NCBI RefSeq assembly: GCF_030209475.1
Contig: NZ_JARVRW010000006.1
Location: 108,893-172,892 of the forward strand
DNA length: 64,000 nt
From: Microbacterium sp. lyk4-40-TSB-66
Lineage (GTDB): Bacteria > Actinomycetota > Actinomycetes > Actinomycetales > Microbacteriaceae
Reading direction: 5' to 3'
This document shows positions 45,031-53,670 of this stretch, in pieces. The first letter of the stretch is position 1, and the number at the start of each line of letters is the position of its first letter. Position numbers and translations under genes: made by a program. The notes below the pieces were generated by a model. It saw nothing but the letters and a program-made list of their open reading frames with translations, did no database searches and had not been told where the DNA came from.

Positions 45031-47510
45031 GCCGACGTGTACGCCACGATGCCCCGGCGTACCGAATCCAATGCCGTACGCGCGGTCTTCGCCAGCTTCG
45101 GGTCGGCGACGAGGGAGATCTGATCGAGCAGGTCGATCGTCTGCTTCGCCCAGCGCACGAAGTCACCCGCCGCCATGTCGGCGAGGGTCAGCACACTGTC
45201 GAGCGGAAGGCCCTTCGCCCACGCGTGCATCGCGGGAGACAGGCCCGACGCAGGAGAGTCCGACCCGGGCAGGCGGTGGTCGCGCTCGAGATCGTCGAGC
45301 TCCTGCCAGAGGGTCTGCGTGGCATCCAGCGCGGCACGGAAAGCCCCGCGGGGCAGCCCGCGCTCCCCCGGTCCCGCCTCGTCGCGACGGGGCTCGTACA
45401 CCAGACAGCAGGCCAGGGCGGCGAGGGAAGGCGCGTCGAGCCCCTCCCACAGGCGCTGGCGCAACGATTCCGCCACCAGCAGGTCGCGCTCGCCGTAGAT
45501 GCGGCGCATCGTGCGGCCCGCGGGGGTGAGGACGGTCGCGCCGTCCTCTTCGACCCGGACGTACTCCAGGGCGGCCAGCACCTCGACCACGCGGTCGAAC
45601 ACGCGCGCGACCGTGCCGGTGCGCTGGTCGATCTGCTGCCGGGTCTTGTCGGTGGACCGCTTGAGCTTCCAATATCGCTCGGCCCAGCGCGCGTGCGCCT
45701 CCCGGTCGGGGCAGGACTGGCAGGGATGGCGCTGCATGCGCTTGCGCAGCGACTGGATCTGCTGCTGGCGCTCGTCGCGCAGTCGCCGGGGCGCGGTGGC
45801 ATCCCGCCGGTTGATCTTCTCGAGGTCGCTGAGCTCGCGGCGGATCGTGGAGTACTCGCGGAAGTCGCCGCGGTCGCAGGTCATCGCCTGCTCGTAGCCG
45901 GCGAGGGACTCCTCGGCTTCCTTCACCTGGCGCGCGAGGCCCACGACCGAGCGGTCCGCCTGGAACTGCGCGAAAGACGACTCGAGCACCTCGCGGGCGC
46001 GGGCACGCCCGAACTGGTCGATGAGGTTGACGGCCATGTTGTAGGTCGGCCGGAAGCTCGAGTTCAGCGGGTAGGTACGGCGCGAGGCGAGCGCGGCGAC
46101 CGACTGGGGGTCGAGCCCCTCGGTGAACTGCACGACCGCGTGGCCTTCGACGTCGATGCCCCGGCGGCCGGCGCGGCCGGTGAGCTGGGTGTACTCCCCC
46201 GAGGTGATCGCGACGCGCGCCTCGCCGTTGAACTTCTCGAGCTTCTCGAGCACGACGGTGCGCGCGGGCATGTTGATGCCGAGCGCGAGGGTCTCGGTCG
46301 CGAAGACGACCTTGACGAGCTTGCGGCGGAACAGCTCTTCGACGACCTCTTTGAAGGCCGGGAGAAGACCCGCGTGGTGGGCGGCCATGCCGCGCTCGAG
46401 GTTGTCGCGCCACTCCCAGAAGTGCAGCACGGCGAGGTCTTCGTCCTTCAGCGTGAAGGTCAGCTCGTCGACGATCTGGCGGATCTCCACGCGCTCCTCG
46501 GCCGAGGTGAGCCGGACGTTCGCCCGGCGCAGTTGCTGCACGGCGGCATCGCACCCCGCCCGGCTGAAGATGAAGAAGATGGCGGGCAGCAGGTGACTGC
46601 GCTGCAGCAGCTCCACGACCTCGGGCCGGTCGATGCGCTCGATGCGCGGGCCCTGCGACGCGCGGACGGGCTTGTGCCCCCCGCGCCGCTGGTGCGCGTG
46701 GCGGGGGCCACCGGCGTGGCGCGCGGAGCGGAACTCCTGCGCGCGGCGGTTGTTCTCGAAGCCGCCGGCGTTGCCGCCGCGGATGCGCAGCAGTTCTTGG
46801 TTGACCTGCGCGGTCGCGACTCCCGCGCGGTCGTCGAACAGCGGCAGCAGGTCGCCGCGCACGAGAACATGCTGCTCGAGGGGCACGGGTCGCGTCTCGG
46901 AGACGATGACCTCGGTGTCGCCCCGGACCGTGTCGAGCCAGTCGCCGAACTCCTCGGCGTTCGACACGGTCGCCGACAGCGACACGAGCTTCACCGAGGG
47001 CGGGAGGTGGATGATGACTTCTTCCCACACGGCGCCGCGGAAGCGGTCGGCGAGGTAGTGCACCTCGTCCATCACGACGAACCGGAGGCCCCGCAGTGCC
47101 GGGGAGTCGGCGTAGAGCATGTTGCGCAGGACTTCGGTGGTCATCACCACGATGCGGGCGGAGGCGTTGATGTTGGTGTCGCCCGTCAGCAGGCCGACCT
47201 CGTCGTCGCCGTACACCTCTTGCAGCTCGTGGAACTTCTGGTTCGACAGCGCCTTGATGGGCGTCGTGTAGAACGCCTTGTCACCGGGCTCCAGCATGGC
47301 CAGGTGGATGGCGAACTCGCCGACGATGGTCTTGCCCGCTCCGGTGGGGGCGGCCACCAGCACGCTCCGCCCGTCTTCGAGGGCGTGGCATCCGGCGATC
47401 TGGAAGTCGTCGAGCTCGAAGCGCTGCATCTCGGCGAAGTCCGCCGTGTGCGGGTGCGTCGAACGGGCACTGGCACGAGCGAAGCGCTCGGCCGGGCTGG
47501 ACGTGCTCAC
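45027..47510 (-). CDS. helY: DEAD/DEAH-box helicase of the Ski2/Mtr4 family (HelY)
   Basis: 827 residues. Helicase motif I is LVAAPTGAGKTIVGE, motif II VVMDEVHYLAD (DEVH), motif III VSLSATVSNAEEFGDWL, and motifs V and VI are ATETLALGINMPARTV and QLTGRAGRRGID. The C-terminal half has the DSHCT-like domain of Ski2/Mtr4 proteins (about 600-827), which includes a CxxC pair in RHPCQSCPDREAHARW. An insert of about 60 residues, rich in Arg, His and Gly (RSARHAGGPRHAHQRR), lies between the two RecA-like lobes. It probably unwinds structured RNA for decay. GTGA overlap with tatC. Confidence 0.93.
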   Translation of the reverse strand: MSTSSPAERFARASARSTHPHTADFAEMQRFELDDFQIAGCHALEDGRSVLVAAPTGAGKTIVGEFAIHLAMLEPGDKAFYTTPIKALSNQKFHELQEVYGDDEVGLLTGDTNINASARIVVMTTEVLRNMLYADSPALRGLRFVVMDEVHYLADRFRGAVWEEVIIHLPPSVKLVSLSATVSNAEEFGDWLDTVRGDTEVIVSETRPVPLEQHVLVRGDLLPLFDDRAGVATAQVNQELLRIRGGNAGGFENNRRAQEFRSARHAGGPRHAHQRRGGHKPVRASQGPRIERIDRPEVVELLQRSHLLPAIFFIFSRAGCDAAVQQLRRANVRLTSAEERVEIRQIVDELTFTLKDEDLAVLHFWEWRDNLERGMAAHHAGLLPAFKEVVEELFRRKLVKVVFATETLALGINMPARTVVLEKLEKFNGEARVAITSGEYTQLTGRAGRRGIDVEGHAVVQFTEGLDPQSVAALASRRTYPLNSSFRPTYNMAVNLIDQFGRARAREVLESSFAQFQADRSVVGLARQVKEAEESLAGYEQAMTCDRGDFREYSTIRRELSDLEKINRRDATAPRRLRDERQQQIQSLRKRMQRHPCQSCPDREAHARWAERYWKLKRSTDKTRQQIDQRTGTVARVFDRVVEVLAALEYVRVEEDGATVLTPAGRTMRRIYGERDLLVAESLRQRLWEGLDAPSLAALACCLVYEPRRDEAGPGERGLPRGAFRAALDATQTLWQELDDLERDHRLPGSDSPASGLSPAMHAWAKGLPLDSVLTLADMAAGDFVRWAKQTIDLLDQISLVADPKLAKTARTALDSVRRGIVAYTSA

Positions 47511-48328
47511 GCGATGGGCCCCGGCGCCATCTCCGATGCGGCGACCCGGCGGGCCTTGCGGCGGTCGAAGAGCATCGACAGTCCCGCGGCCGCGAAGAAC
47601 AGCACGACCAGGATGCCGGCGAGCATCAGCATGCTCACCACGTCGGCGGCGGGAGTCGCGAGGGCCGAGAAGATGGTGGCGATGAGGATGGCGACGCGCC
47701 ACCCCTTCAGGATCGCCTTGCCGCTCATCACCCCTGCCACGTTCAGCGCCACTAGGAACACCGGCAGCACGAACGAGACGCCCACGACGATCAGCAGCTT
47801 GAAAACGAAGTCGTAGTAGTCGACGGCGTTGTAGAAGTTGACGCCGCCCTCGGGCGTGAAGCCCCACATGAGCTCGATCACGTGCGGAACGATCAGCAGG
47901 CCGACCCAGCAGCCGATGAAGAACAGCGGCACGGCGGATGCCACGAACCCGACCGTGTAGCGGATCTCTTTGCGCGTGAGACCGGGCATGATGAACGCCC
48001 AGATCTGCCACAGCCAGATCGGTGCCGACAGGAAGATGCCGATCGAGAAGGCGATGCGCATGCGCAGATCGAACGCCGAGGTCACCGACGTGAAGTTCAG
48101 CGCCGAGAAGTCGTCACCGCGGCGCTCCGCGATGACGCGGATGGGCTCGGTGATCAGGTGGATGATCGGGTCGGTGATGATGAAGGCCACCACCATGCCC
48201 ACCACGAGCGCCGCAGCAGCCCACATCAGCCGCTTGCGCAGCTCGACCAGGTGCGCCCCGATCGACATGCGCTTGTCTCGCCGCGGCCCCTCGGGCACGT
48301 CGATCCGCGGCGGTCCTGCCGTCGCCAC
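47507..48328 (-). CDS. tatC: Sec-independent protein translocase TatC
   Basis: 273 residues, six membrane spans. N-terminal signature MSIGAHLVELRKRLMWAAAAL recognises the twin-arginine signal. The conserved loop FSIGIFLSAPIWLWQIWAFIMPGLTRKEIRYT follows, and the C-terminal extension is basic (DRRKARRVAASEMAPG). It acts with TatA (directly upstream) in export of folded proteins; TatB is not encoded next to it. The GTG start lies 3 nt after the tatA stop. The stop overlaps the helY start. Confidence 0.96.
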   Translation of the reverse strand: MATAGPPRIDVPEGPRRDKRMSIGAHLVELRKRLMWAAAALVVGMVVAFIITDPIIHLITEPIRVIAERRGDDFSALNFTSVTSAFDLRMRIAFSIGIFLSAPIWLWQIWAFIMPGLTRKEIRYTVGFVASAVPLFFIGCWVGLLIVPHVIELMWGFTPEGGVNFYNAVDYYDFVFKLLIVVGVSFVLPVFLVALNVAGVMSGKAILKGWRVAILIATIFSALATPAADVVSMLMLAGILVVLFFAAAGLSMLFDRRKARRVAASEMAPGPIA

Positions 48329-48331
48329 CGG

Positions 48332-48586
48332 TTAGACGGTGGGGTCGTTCGACCTGCGCGGCTCCGGGGCCGCGGTCGGGGTCGTGCCGGCATCGGTGGC
48401 GCGCGGAGCCTCAGCGGGCGACGCGGAGACCTCGTCGTCGCGCTTCATCTCTTTCATCTCGCTCTTGAACACGCGGGCGGACTGGCCCATGCTCTTCGCG
48501 AGCGCGGGGAGCTTGGCGGCGCCGAACAGAAGCAGGATGACGGCAAGGACCACCAGCAGGTGCCATCCGGTCAAACCCTGGAACAT
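48332..48586 (-). CDS. tatA: Sec-independent protein translocase TatA
   Basis: 84 residues. One N-terminal span (GLTGWHLLVVLAVILLLFG), hinge FGAAKLPALAKSMG, an amphipathic helix, then a charged and Pro/Thr-rich tail. This is the pore-forming Tat subunit. GAGGAG is 6 nt before the ATG, and a TAGACT box lies in the minus-strand leader about 35 nt upstream. pafC precedes it, separated by a strong hairpin. Confidence 0.94.
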   Translation of the reverse strand: MFQGLTGWHLLVVLAVILLLFGAAKLPALAKSMGQSARVFKSEMKEMKRDDEVSASPAEAPRATDAGTTPTAAPEPRRSNDPTV

Positions 48587-48731
48587 GGTGACTCCTCGTC
48601 GTCGTCGGGCGTAGACCTCAGTCTAACCCGCGCACCTGTCTCCGGGCCGGGAGACGCGGACGGGTCGGCGGATCGCGCGTGATCCGGCCCGAGACTGCGC
48701 CGCGGCGCCGGGCACGTGACCCATCGCCCCG

Positions 48732-48769
48732 CGGATCCGCATGCCGGACGTGCACGGCATGCGGATCCG
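48732..48769 (-). terminator. Hairpin after pafC
   Basis: Perfect 15-nt arms CGGATCCGCATGCCG and complement with an 8-nt loop, starting 7 nt after the pafC stop. It separates pafBC from tatA, which has its own -10. Confidence 0.85.
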
Positions 48770-48776
48770 GAGCCGG

Positions 48777-49754
48777 TCAGGGCTGCGGGGAGGCGTACTG
48801 CGCGAGGCCCGCCGCCGCCCACTCCGCCGCGGCGCGGCGCGCACCCGCCGGCTCGAGCAGCTCGACCTCACCGCCGCGACGGGCGGCCAATCGTTTGAGG
48901 CTCTGCTCGTCGGCGAGGCGCAGGGAGGCCACCGACGTGTCGTCGTCGGACTCCTCGATCTCGGCCCGCTCGAGGTAGTCGGCCAGCAGAGGGGCCACCG
49001 CTCGCGGAAAACGCAGCCGCGCCACGACCTCGTCGTCCGACGGGGCGAACAGGTCGGGCACGTCGTCACCGCCGTGCACGGCCGGGATCTCGGTGAGGGC
49101 GGCATCGCTCACGCGGTCGAGGTGGAACGTGCGCACGGCCTGGCGGAGGTGATCCCAGCCCTGCAGGTACCACTGGTCGTTGGCGATGTGCACCTTGATC
49201 GGATCGACCGTGCGGGTGGCCGGCGCCGCCCCGGGGGCGCGATAGGTGAAGGTCACGGCAACACGTTCGCGGAGCGCGCGGTCGACGACGTCGCGCACGC
49301 CGTCGACGGGACCGGGGGCCACGATGACGGCGGGCGGGGCGGCGGCGGCCCCGCGGGCGAGCTTGCCGAGTAGACCCGTGACGAGCTCGTTGTCGCCGAG
49401 ACCGGGGAGGCTCCGCGCGAGCTGCAGGCCCGCCAGCAACGCGGCCGCCTCGCGGGCGGTGAGCCGTGGGGAGCGTTCGAGGCCGACCGTGTTGGTGATC
49501 GCGATCACGTCGTCGCGGTCGAGCAGGTCCCAATCGATGTCGAACAGGTCGTGGGGCAGCTGCCAGTAGCCGCTCTCGCCGGGCAGGCCGATCACGGTCA
49601 GACGCTCGACCATCGCTCGCATCTCGCCGGACGTCACGTCGAAGTCCGCCGCCGCCTCGGCGACGGAGACCTCGCCCTTGCCGAGCAGGTACGGCACCAG
49701 CTGCAGCAGGAGCGCGGCGCGGTCGAGGGCGGCGACCGGACGCTCGGCGCTCAC
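48777..49754 (-). CDS. pafC: WYL domain transcriptional regulator PafC
   Basis: 325 residues: N-terminal winged helix (DRAALLLQLVPYLLGKGEVSVAEAAADFDVT), a WCX-type middle, a WYL domain with PIKVHIANDQWYLQGWDHL (about 200-225) and a C-terminal WCX region. With PafB it forms the heterodimeric activator of the LexA-independent DNA damage response, proposed to sense single-stranded DNA through the WYL domain. Gene order pafB-pafC-tatA-tatC-helY is the same as in mycobacteria. The GTG start overlaps the pafB stop. Confidence 0.92.
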   Translation of the reverse strand: MSAERPVAALDRAALLLQLVPYLLGKGEVSVAEAAADFDVTSGEMRAMVERLTVIGLPGESGYWQLPHDLFDIDWDLLDRDDVIAITNTVGLERSPRLTAREAAALLAGLQLARSLPGLGDNELVTGLLGKLARGAAAAPPAVIVAPGPVDGVRDVVDRALRERVAVTFTYRAPGAAPATRTVDPIKVHIANDQWYLQGWDHLRQAVRTFHLDRVSDAALTEIPAVHGGDDVPDLFAPSDDEVVARLRFPRAVAPLLADYLERAEIEESDDDTSVASLRLADEQSLKRLAARRGGEVELLEPAGARRAAAEWAAAGLAQYASPQP

Positions 49755-50743
49755 ACGGCACCCCCGTGCAGGCTCAGGGTCGCCTCGAGTCGGCGCACGA
49801 CCTCCGCGCGCAGGTCGTCGGGTGCGACCACCCGCACCTCGGGTCCGTACGAGGCGAGTTCGTCGGCGAAGACGTGGAGGTCGACGTAGGGCACGACGAT
49901 GCCCTGCGGCGCCTCCTCGGCCCGCCGCGCGAGGCGGAGCGCCGCCTCGGTGCCGGGGTGCACCTCGAGCAGCGCCCGCTGGCGTTCGGCGACCTGGCGC
50001 AGCCCCGCGAGCGCCCGCTCCCCCGCCCCCTCGCGGAGCTCGGCCGGGAACCCGGCGCGCGTCACGGTGACGTCGCCGACGATCCGCGACAGAAGGAAGG
50101 TGCGATCGGCATCCATGTTGAGGTCGAACCCGAACACGTGCCACCGTGCCTCGTACTCCAGCAGGGCCAGGGGACGGATGCGACGCTCACGCGGTCGCGC
50201 CTCGCCGGGGCGCAGGTAGGTGAAGGTCACGACACGGCTCTGCTCGATCGCGCGCTGCAGCGCCGGAAAAGACGCATCGCGCACGCGGATCCGGGGCGCG
50301 TACCCGATGATCGGCTCGTCGACGGCGATGCCGAGGGCTCGGATCTTGCGCAGACCGCTGCGCGCGTCGGTGGAGAGCGATTCGCTTCCCCAGACGCTCC
50401 CCGCGATGTTGAGCAGCGCGACTTCGGCCGGGCTGAACGAGATGTCGTCGGGGAGCGAGTACTCCGCCGTCGGAACGCGGTAGCGCGCCTCGCGGAGGTC
50501 ATCGGGGTCGGTGCGGTTGCCGATCGTCTCGATCGGGACGCCGAGCCCCCGCAGGTTCTCTTTGTCGCGCTCGAACATCTTCTCGAGCGCGTCCTTCGAC
50601 GCCCCCGCTTCGAGCTGGTCGCGATAGCCCGCGACGGAGGAGAGGATCGTGTCTTTCGTCAGGCCCTGCTCGGTCGCCATGAGGGCGACGACGAGGTTCA
50701 CCAAGCGCTCCTCGGGAGCACTACGGGAGGCGGAGGCGGACAC
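49751..50743 (-). CDS. pafB: WYL domain transcriptional regulator PafB
   Basis: 330 residues: winged helix (EERLVNLVVALMATEQGLTKDTILSSVAGY), a linker with SLPDDISFSPAEVALLNIAG, and a WYL domain with PLALLEYEARWHVFGFDLNMD (about 195-215), followed by the WCX extension. It is the partner of PafC in DNA-damage activation. In mycobacteria it follows the Pup ligase gene pafA; here the upstream gene is an FKBP isomerase, so the proteasome link is missing at this locus. The GTG start lies 6 nt after TAGGAT, so pafB is leaderless. Confidence 0.92.
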   Translation of the reverse strand: MSASASRSAPEERLVNLVVALMATEQGLTKDTILSSVAGYRDQLEAGASKDALEKMFERDKENLRGLGVPIETIGNRTDPDDLREARYRVPTAEYSLPDDISFSPAEVALLNIAGSVWGSESLSTDARSGLRKIRALGIAVDEPIIGYAPRIRVRDASFPALQRAIEQSRVVTFTYLRPGEARPRERRIRPLALLEYEARWHVFGFDLNMDADRTFLLSRIVGDVTVTRAGFPAELREGAGERALAGLRQVAERQRALLEVHPGTEAALRLARRAEEAPQGIVVPYVDLHVFADELASYGPEVRVVAPDDLRAEVVRRLEATLSLHGGAV

Positions 50744-50749
50744 TCGCCC

Positions 50750-50755
50750 ATCCTA
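50750..50755 (-). promoter_or_regulatory. -10 box of pafB, leaderless
   Basis: Minus-strand TAGGAT, 6 nt (GGGCGA), then GTG at 50743. No RecA-NDp-like box precedes it. Confidence 0.6.
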
Positions 50756-50840
50756 GGCGGCGCGACGATCGCCGCAGCCGACGCGCGGGATGACGGAGCG
50801 GAGCGACGGGCCACCCGCCGCCGTCAGCCGAGCGCCGCGC

Positions 50841-51788
50841 TCAGCCGGCGATGCCGAGGATGTCGACGACGTAGACCAGGGCACTGTCGGCCGGAGCCTG
50901 CAGGATCTGCTGGTCCTGCTCGGTCTGGTCGGCGGGGACGACGATGAGCACCTGCGAGCCGACCGTCTGCCCCTCGAGGGCCGCGGCCATCGCGGGCGGC
51001 AGAACCGACACCGTCGCCTGTCCGGGCGCGCCGTTCTTCCACGTCGAGGCGAAGGTCGTGTCGGACCCCCACGCGACACCCTGCACGTGGATGACCACGG
51101 AGGAGTCGGCGGTCAGGGTCTCGCCGTCGCCCTTCTTGATGGTCTGCGAACGCGCCTCGGTCGGGGCGTCACCCGCGGGGATGACCACGCCGGGCTGCCC
51201 GTCGGGCGCACGCACCACCGAGGGCATGCCCGAGTCGGCGTTGTACTGGTCGGCACCGTCGGCGGCGGGCAGGAACACCTTGCGCACGTCGAAGACGAAC
51301 ACCGCGCCGTCGCCCTCGGCGACTCCGAGCGCCTGCGCGCCCTGGGCGCCGAGATCGGTGCCCGGGATGGCGACCGCCACGCGCGATCCCTCGGAGACGC
51401 AGCGCATCAGCGGAGCGAGGGAGGGAACGGCCTGGGTGAGACGGGGCAACGGCGTGGCCGTCGCGACGTCGGAGTTGTAGGGCGTGGCGACCAGCTGCTC
51501 GCCCGACGCGGCGTCGAGCACCGTGACGTCGACGAGCGCGAGCTGCGAGTCGGTGGTGATGCGCGGGCCCTCGCCCTCGATGAGAGTGGCGGTGCCGGCC
51601 TGCGACGGCACGAACGGGGACCGCACCGAGACGGTGGGAACCGAGCCGACCTCGCCCGGCGCGTCGACGACCGCGGCGATCGCGCTGTCGGAGGGCGTCG
51701 GGCACGACGAGGCGACGGATGCCGAGCACCCGACCAGGCCGAATCCGGCCAGAGCGGTCACGGCCACGAGAGCGGGGAGTCTGCGCAC
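50841..51788 (-). CDS. FKBP-type peptidyl-prolyl isomerase lipoprotein
   Basis: 315 residues. Signal VRRLPALVAVTALAGFGLVGC with lipidated Cys21, two beta-rich segments of unclear type, and a C-terminal FKBP domain (about 200-315): SSVVIHVQGVAWGSDTTFASTW, VSVLPPAMAAALEGQTVGSQVLIVVPADQ and ALVYVVDILGI. The Tyr/Phe residues of the classical drug-binding pocket are partly altered (HVQG where most have HYTG), so isomerase strength is uncertain. It probably folds exported proteins. An FKBP gene next to pafBC is common in Actinobacteria. The start is fixed by TAAACT 6 nt upstream. Confidence 0.88.
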   Translation of the reverse strand: MRRLPALVAVTALAGFGLVGCSASVASSCPTPSDSAIAAVVDAPGEVGSVPTVSVRSPFVPSQAGTATLIEGEGPRITTDSQLALVDVTVLDAASGEQLVATPYNSDVATATPLPRLTQAVPSLAPLMRCVSEGSRVAVAIPGTDLGAQGAQALGVAEGDGAVFVFDVRKVFLPAADGADQYNADSGMPSVVRAPDGQPGVVIPAGDAPTEARSQTIKKGDGETLTADSSVVIHVQGVAWGSDTTFASTWKNGAPGQATVSVLPPAMAAALEGQTVGSQVLIVVPADQTEQDQQILQAPADSALVYVVDILGIAG

Positions 51789-51794
51789 CGGAAC

Positions 51795-51800
51795 AGTTTA
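51795..51800 (-). promoter_or_regulatory. -10 box of the FKBP gene overlapping the trmI stop
   Basis: Minus-strand TAAACT, 6 nt, then GTG at 51788. Its first three bases are the trmI stop codon TAA. Confidence 0.55.
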
Positions 51801-52817
51801 GGCGGTCGGGCGCGACTCCTCGGACGCCGCCCCCGCGACGGACTGCCGTACGCCCTCGGCGGACTTCTGCGCTTCGCGCACGCGTTTGCGCAGGTTCTTG
51901 TCGGTGATCTCGCGGTCGCCGACGGCGCCGGGGGTCCACAGCTCCACGTCGTCGTCTCCGTAGCTCGACTTCGAGGCGCGGCGCTTCACCTCGGGCGGGA
52001 TCGCCCCGGGCGCGAGGCGTCGGGCGGTGACGAGGAAGCCCGTGTGCGCGACCATGCGGTGGTCGGGGCGAACCGCGAGACCCTCGACGTGCCACCCGCG
52101 GACCATCGTCTCGCTGGCATCCGGTTCGGTGAACAGCCCGGTCGCGCGGATGTATTCGGCCACGCGGCTGAGCTGGGTCGCGGTCGCGATGTAGCAGAGC
52201 ACCACGCCGCCCGGGGTCAGCGCATCGGCCGCGGCGTCGATGCACTCCCACGGGGCGAGCATGTCGAGCACGATGCGGTCGACGGATGCCGGAGCCACGG
52301 CATCCGGGAGGCTCTCGACGAGATCGCCCACGATGACCTGCCACGTCGCCGGCATCTCGCCGTGGAACGTCTCGACGTTCGCGCGCGCGACCTCGGCGAA
52401 CTCCTCGCGGCGCTCGAACGACAGCAGTCGTCCGGCCGGACCGATGGCCCGCAGCAGCCACAGCGAGAGCGCGCCGGAGCCGACTCCGGCCTCCACGACC
52501 GTGGCACCCGGGAAGATGTCGGCCTGCGCGAGGATCTGCGCGGCGTCCTTCGGGTAGACGATGGCGGCGCCGCGGGGCATCGACATGACGAAGTCGCGGA
52601 GCAGCGGCCGGACCGCCAGGTAGTCGTGGCCGGAGCTGTTGGTGACGACGCTGCCGTCGGGCTGGTCGACCAGCAGCTCGTGCTTGAGCACGCCGTTGTG
52701 GGTGTGCAGTTCGCCCTGCTCGCGCAGGGTGATCGTGTGCATGCGGCCCTTGGGTCCGGTCAGCTGCACCCGGTCGCCGACCCGGAAGGGGCCGCTCAGG
52801 TGGGGGGTCTCGCTCAT
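51798..52817 (-). CDS. trmI: tRNA (adenine(58)-N(1))-methyltransferase TrmI
   Basis: 339 residues. The N-terminal beta domain (FRVGDRVQLTGPKGRMHTI) and Rossmann fold with SAM motif VVEAGVGSGALSLWLL at about residue 105 are typical. Active-site Asp lies in VLDMLAPWECIDAA, and the tetramer contact segments match actinobacterial TrmI (homolog of Rv2118c). It makes m1A58 in the T loop of tRNA. The last 70 residues (KRRASKSSYGDDD onwards) are a charged extension. The start overlaps the HAD gene stop (ATGA). Confidence 0.94.
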   Translation of the reverse strand: MSETPHLSGPFRVGDRVQLTGPKGRMHTITLREQGELHTHNGVLKHELLVDQPDGSVVTNSSGHDYLAVRPLLRDFVMSMPRGAAIVYPKDAAQILAQADIFPGATVVEAGVGSGALSLWLLRAIGPAGRLLSFERREEFAEVARANVETFHGEMPATWQVIVGDLVESLPDAVAPASVDRIVLDMLAPWECIDAAADALTPGGVVLCYIATATQLSRVAEYIRATGLFTEPDASETMVRGWHVEGLAVRPDHRMVAHTGFLVTARRLAPGAIPPEVKRRASKSSYGDDDVELWTPGAVGDREITDKNLRKRVREAQKSAEGVRQSVAGAASEESRPTA

Positions 52818-53512
52818 CGGGTCACTCGCGTCTCATCGGGGCGGGTCTGGGCGTGCGCGGCGTGCAGCGCCCGCAGGTCGGTGGTGGTTCGCCCCGCCAG
52901 GTCGGGCCAGAGCACGTCGGCGCCGACGCCGTCGAGGGAGACCATCAGCGGGACGCCGAGCGACACCGCGCCGCTGGCCACCGCCGAGCGCAGGCCGTTG
53001 GGGCTGTCCTCGATCGCGACGGTGTCGCGGATGTCGACGCCCAGCAGGGCGGCGGCCTGCAGGTAGGGGTCGGGGTGGGGCTTGGGGCGCTCCACGTCGT
53101 CTCCGGCGACGACGACGTCGAAGGCCGGGAAATCGATGAGGTCGACGACCGACAACGCCATGCGCCGCATCGACATCGTCACGAGCGCCGTCTTGACGCC
53201 GGCGGCCTTCAGGTCGGCGAGCAGTTCGCGGGCGCCCGGGCGGAAGGGCACACCGGTGACCGCGAGCTGGCGCAGCACCTCGTCGGTGAGATACGCGATG
53301 ATCTCGTCGGTGCCCCACGGCACGCCCGCGTTCTGCAGCAGGCGGGCGGAGTCCTCAAGGGCGAGGCCGACCATTCCCAGCGCCTGCGCGTGCGACCACG
53401 TGCCGCCGAAGCGCTCGACCAGCGGGGTCTCTGCGGCCATCCAATACGGCTCGGTGTCGACGAGCGTGCCGTCCATGTCCCACAGGACCGCCGCGAGGGC
53501 CGGAGAAGTCAT
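52814..53512 (-). CDS. HAD superfamily phosphatase (beta-phosphoglucomutase-like)
   Basis: 232 residues. Motif I VLWDMDGTLVDTEPYW (nucleophile and acid Asp), a helical cap, motif II LVTMSMRR, motif III KPHPDPYLQAA, and motif IV VAIEDSPNGLRSAVASG. Family members dephosphorylate small sugar phosphates or act as mutases; the substrate is not deducible. ATG 53512 is 6 nt after TACGAT, so it heads a transcript that includes trmI, with which it overlaps. Longer upstream starts would cross the promoter. Confidence 0.9.
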   Translation of the reverse strand: MTSPALAAVLWDMDGTLVDTEPYWMAAETPLVERFGGTWSHAQALGMVGLALEDSARLLQNAGVPWGTDEIIAYLTDEVLRQLAVTGVPFRPGARELLADLKAAGVKTALVTMSMRRMALSVVDLIDFPAFDVVVAGDDVERPKPHPDPYLQAAALLGVDIRDTVAIEDSPNGLRSAVASGAVSLGVPLMVSLDGVGADVLWPDLAGRTTTDLRALHAAHAQTRPDETRVTR

Positions 53513-53518
53513 CGTTCC

Positions 53519-53524
53519 ATCGTA
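53519..53524 (-). promoter_or_regulatory. -10 box of the HAD-trmI operon, leaderless
   Basis: Minus-strand TACGAT, 6 nt (GGAACG), then ATG at 53512. Confidence 0.6.
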
Positions 53525-53670
53525 TCGAGGGCGGGCACCGCCGCCGTCCGACCCGCGTCGTCGCGAGCGGCCCGCCCCTCGGGCCGACCGCTCCCGGGGG
53601 CGTCGTCCGGCCGGTGTCGCGCGCGTGCGCCTATCCTGGAATCCAGCCCCGACGGGGCAGAGGAGGTTGC

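Noticed and set aside
45225..47816. 863-codon plus-strand frame opposite helY
   Set aside because: Mirror of the helicase gene; Glu/Val/Arg-rich composition without motifs.
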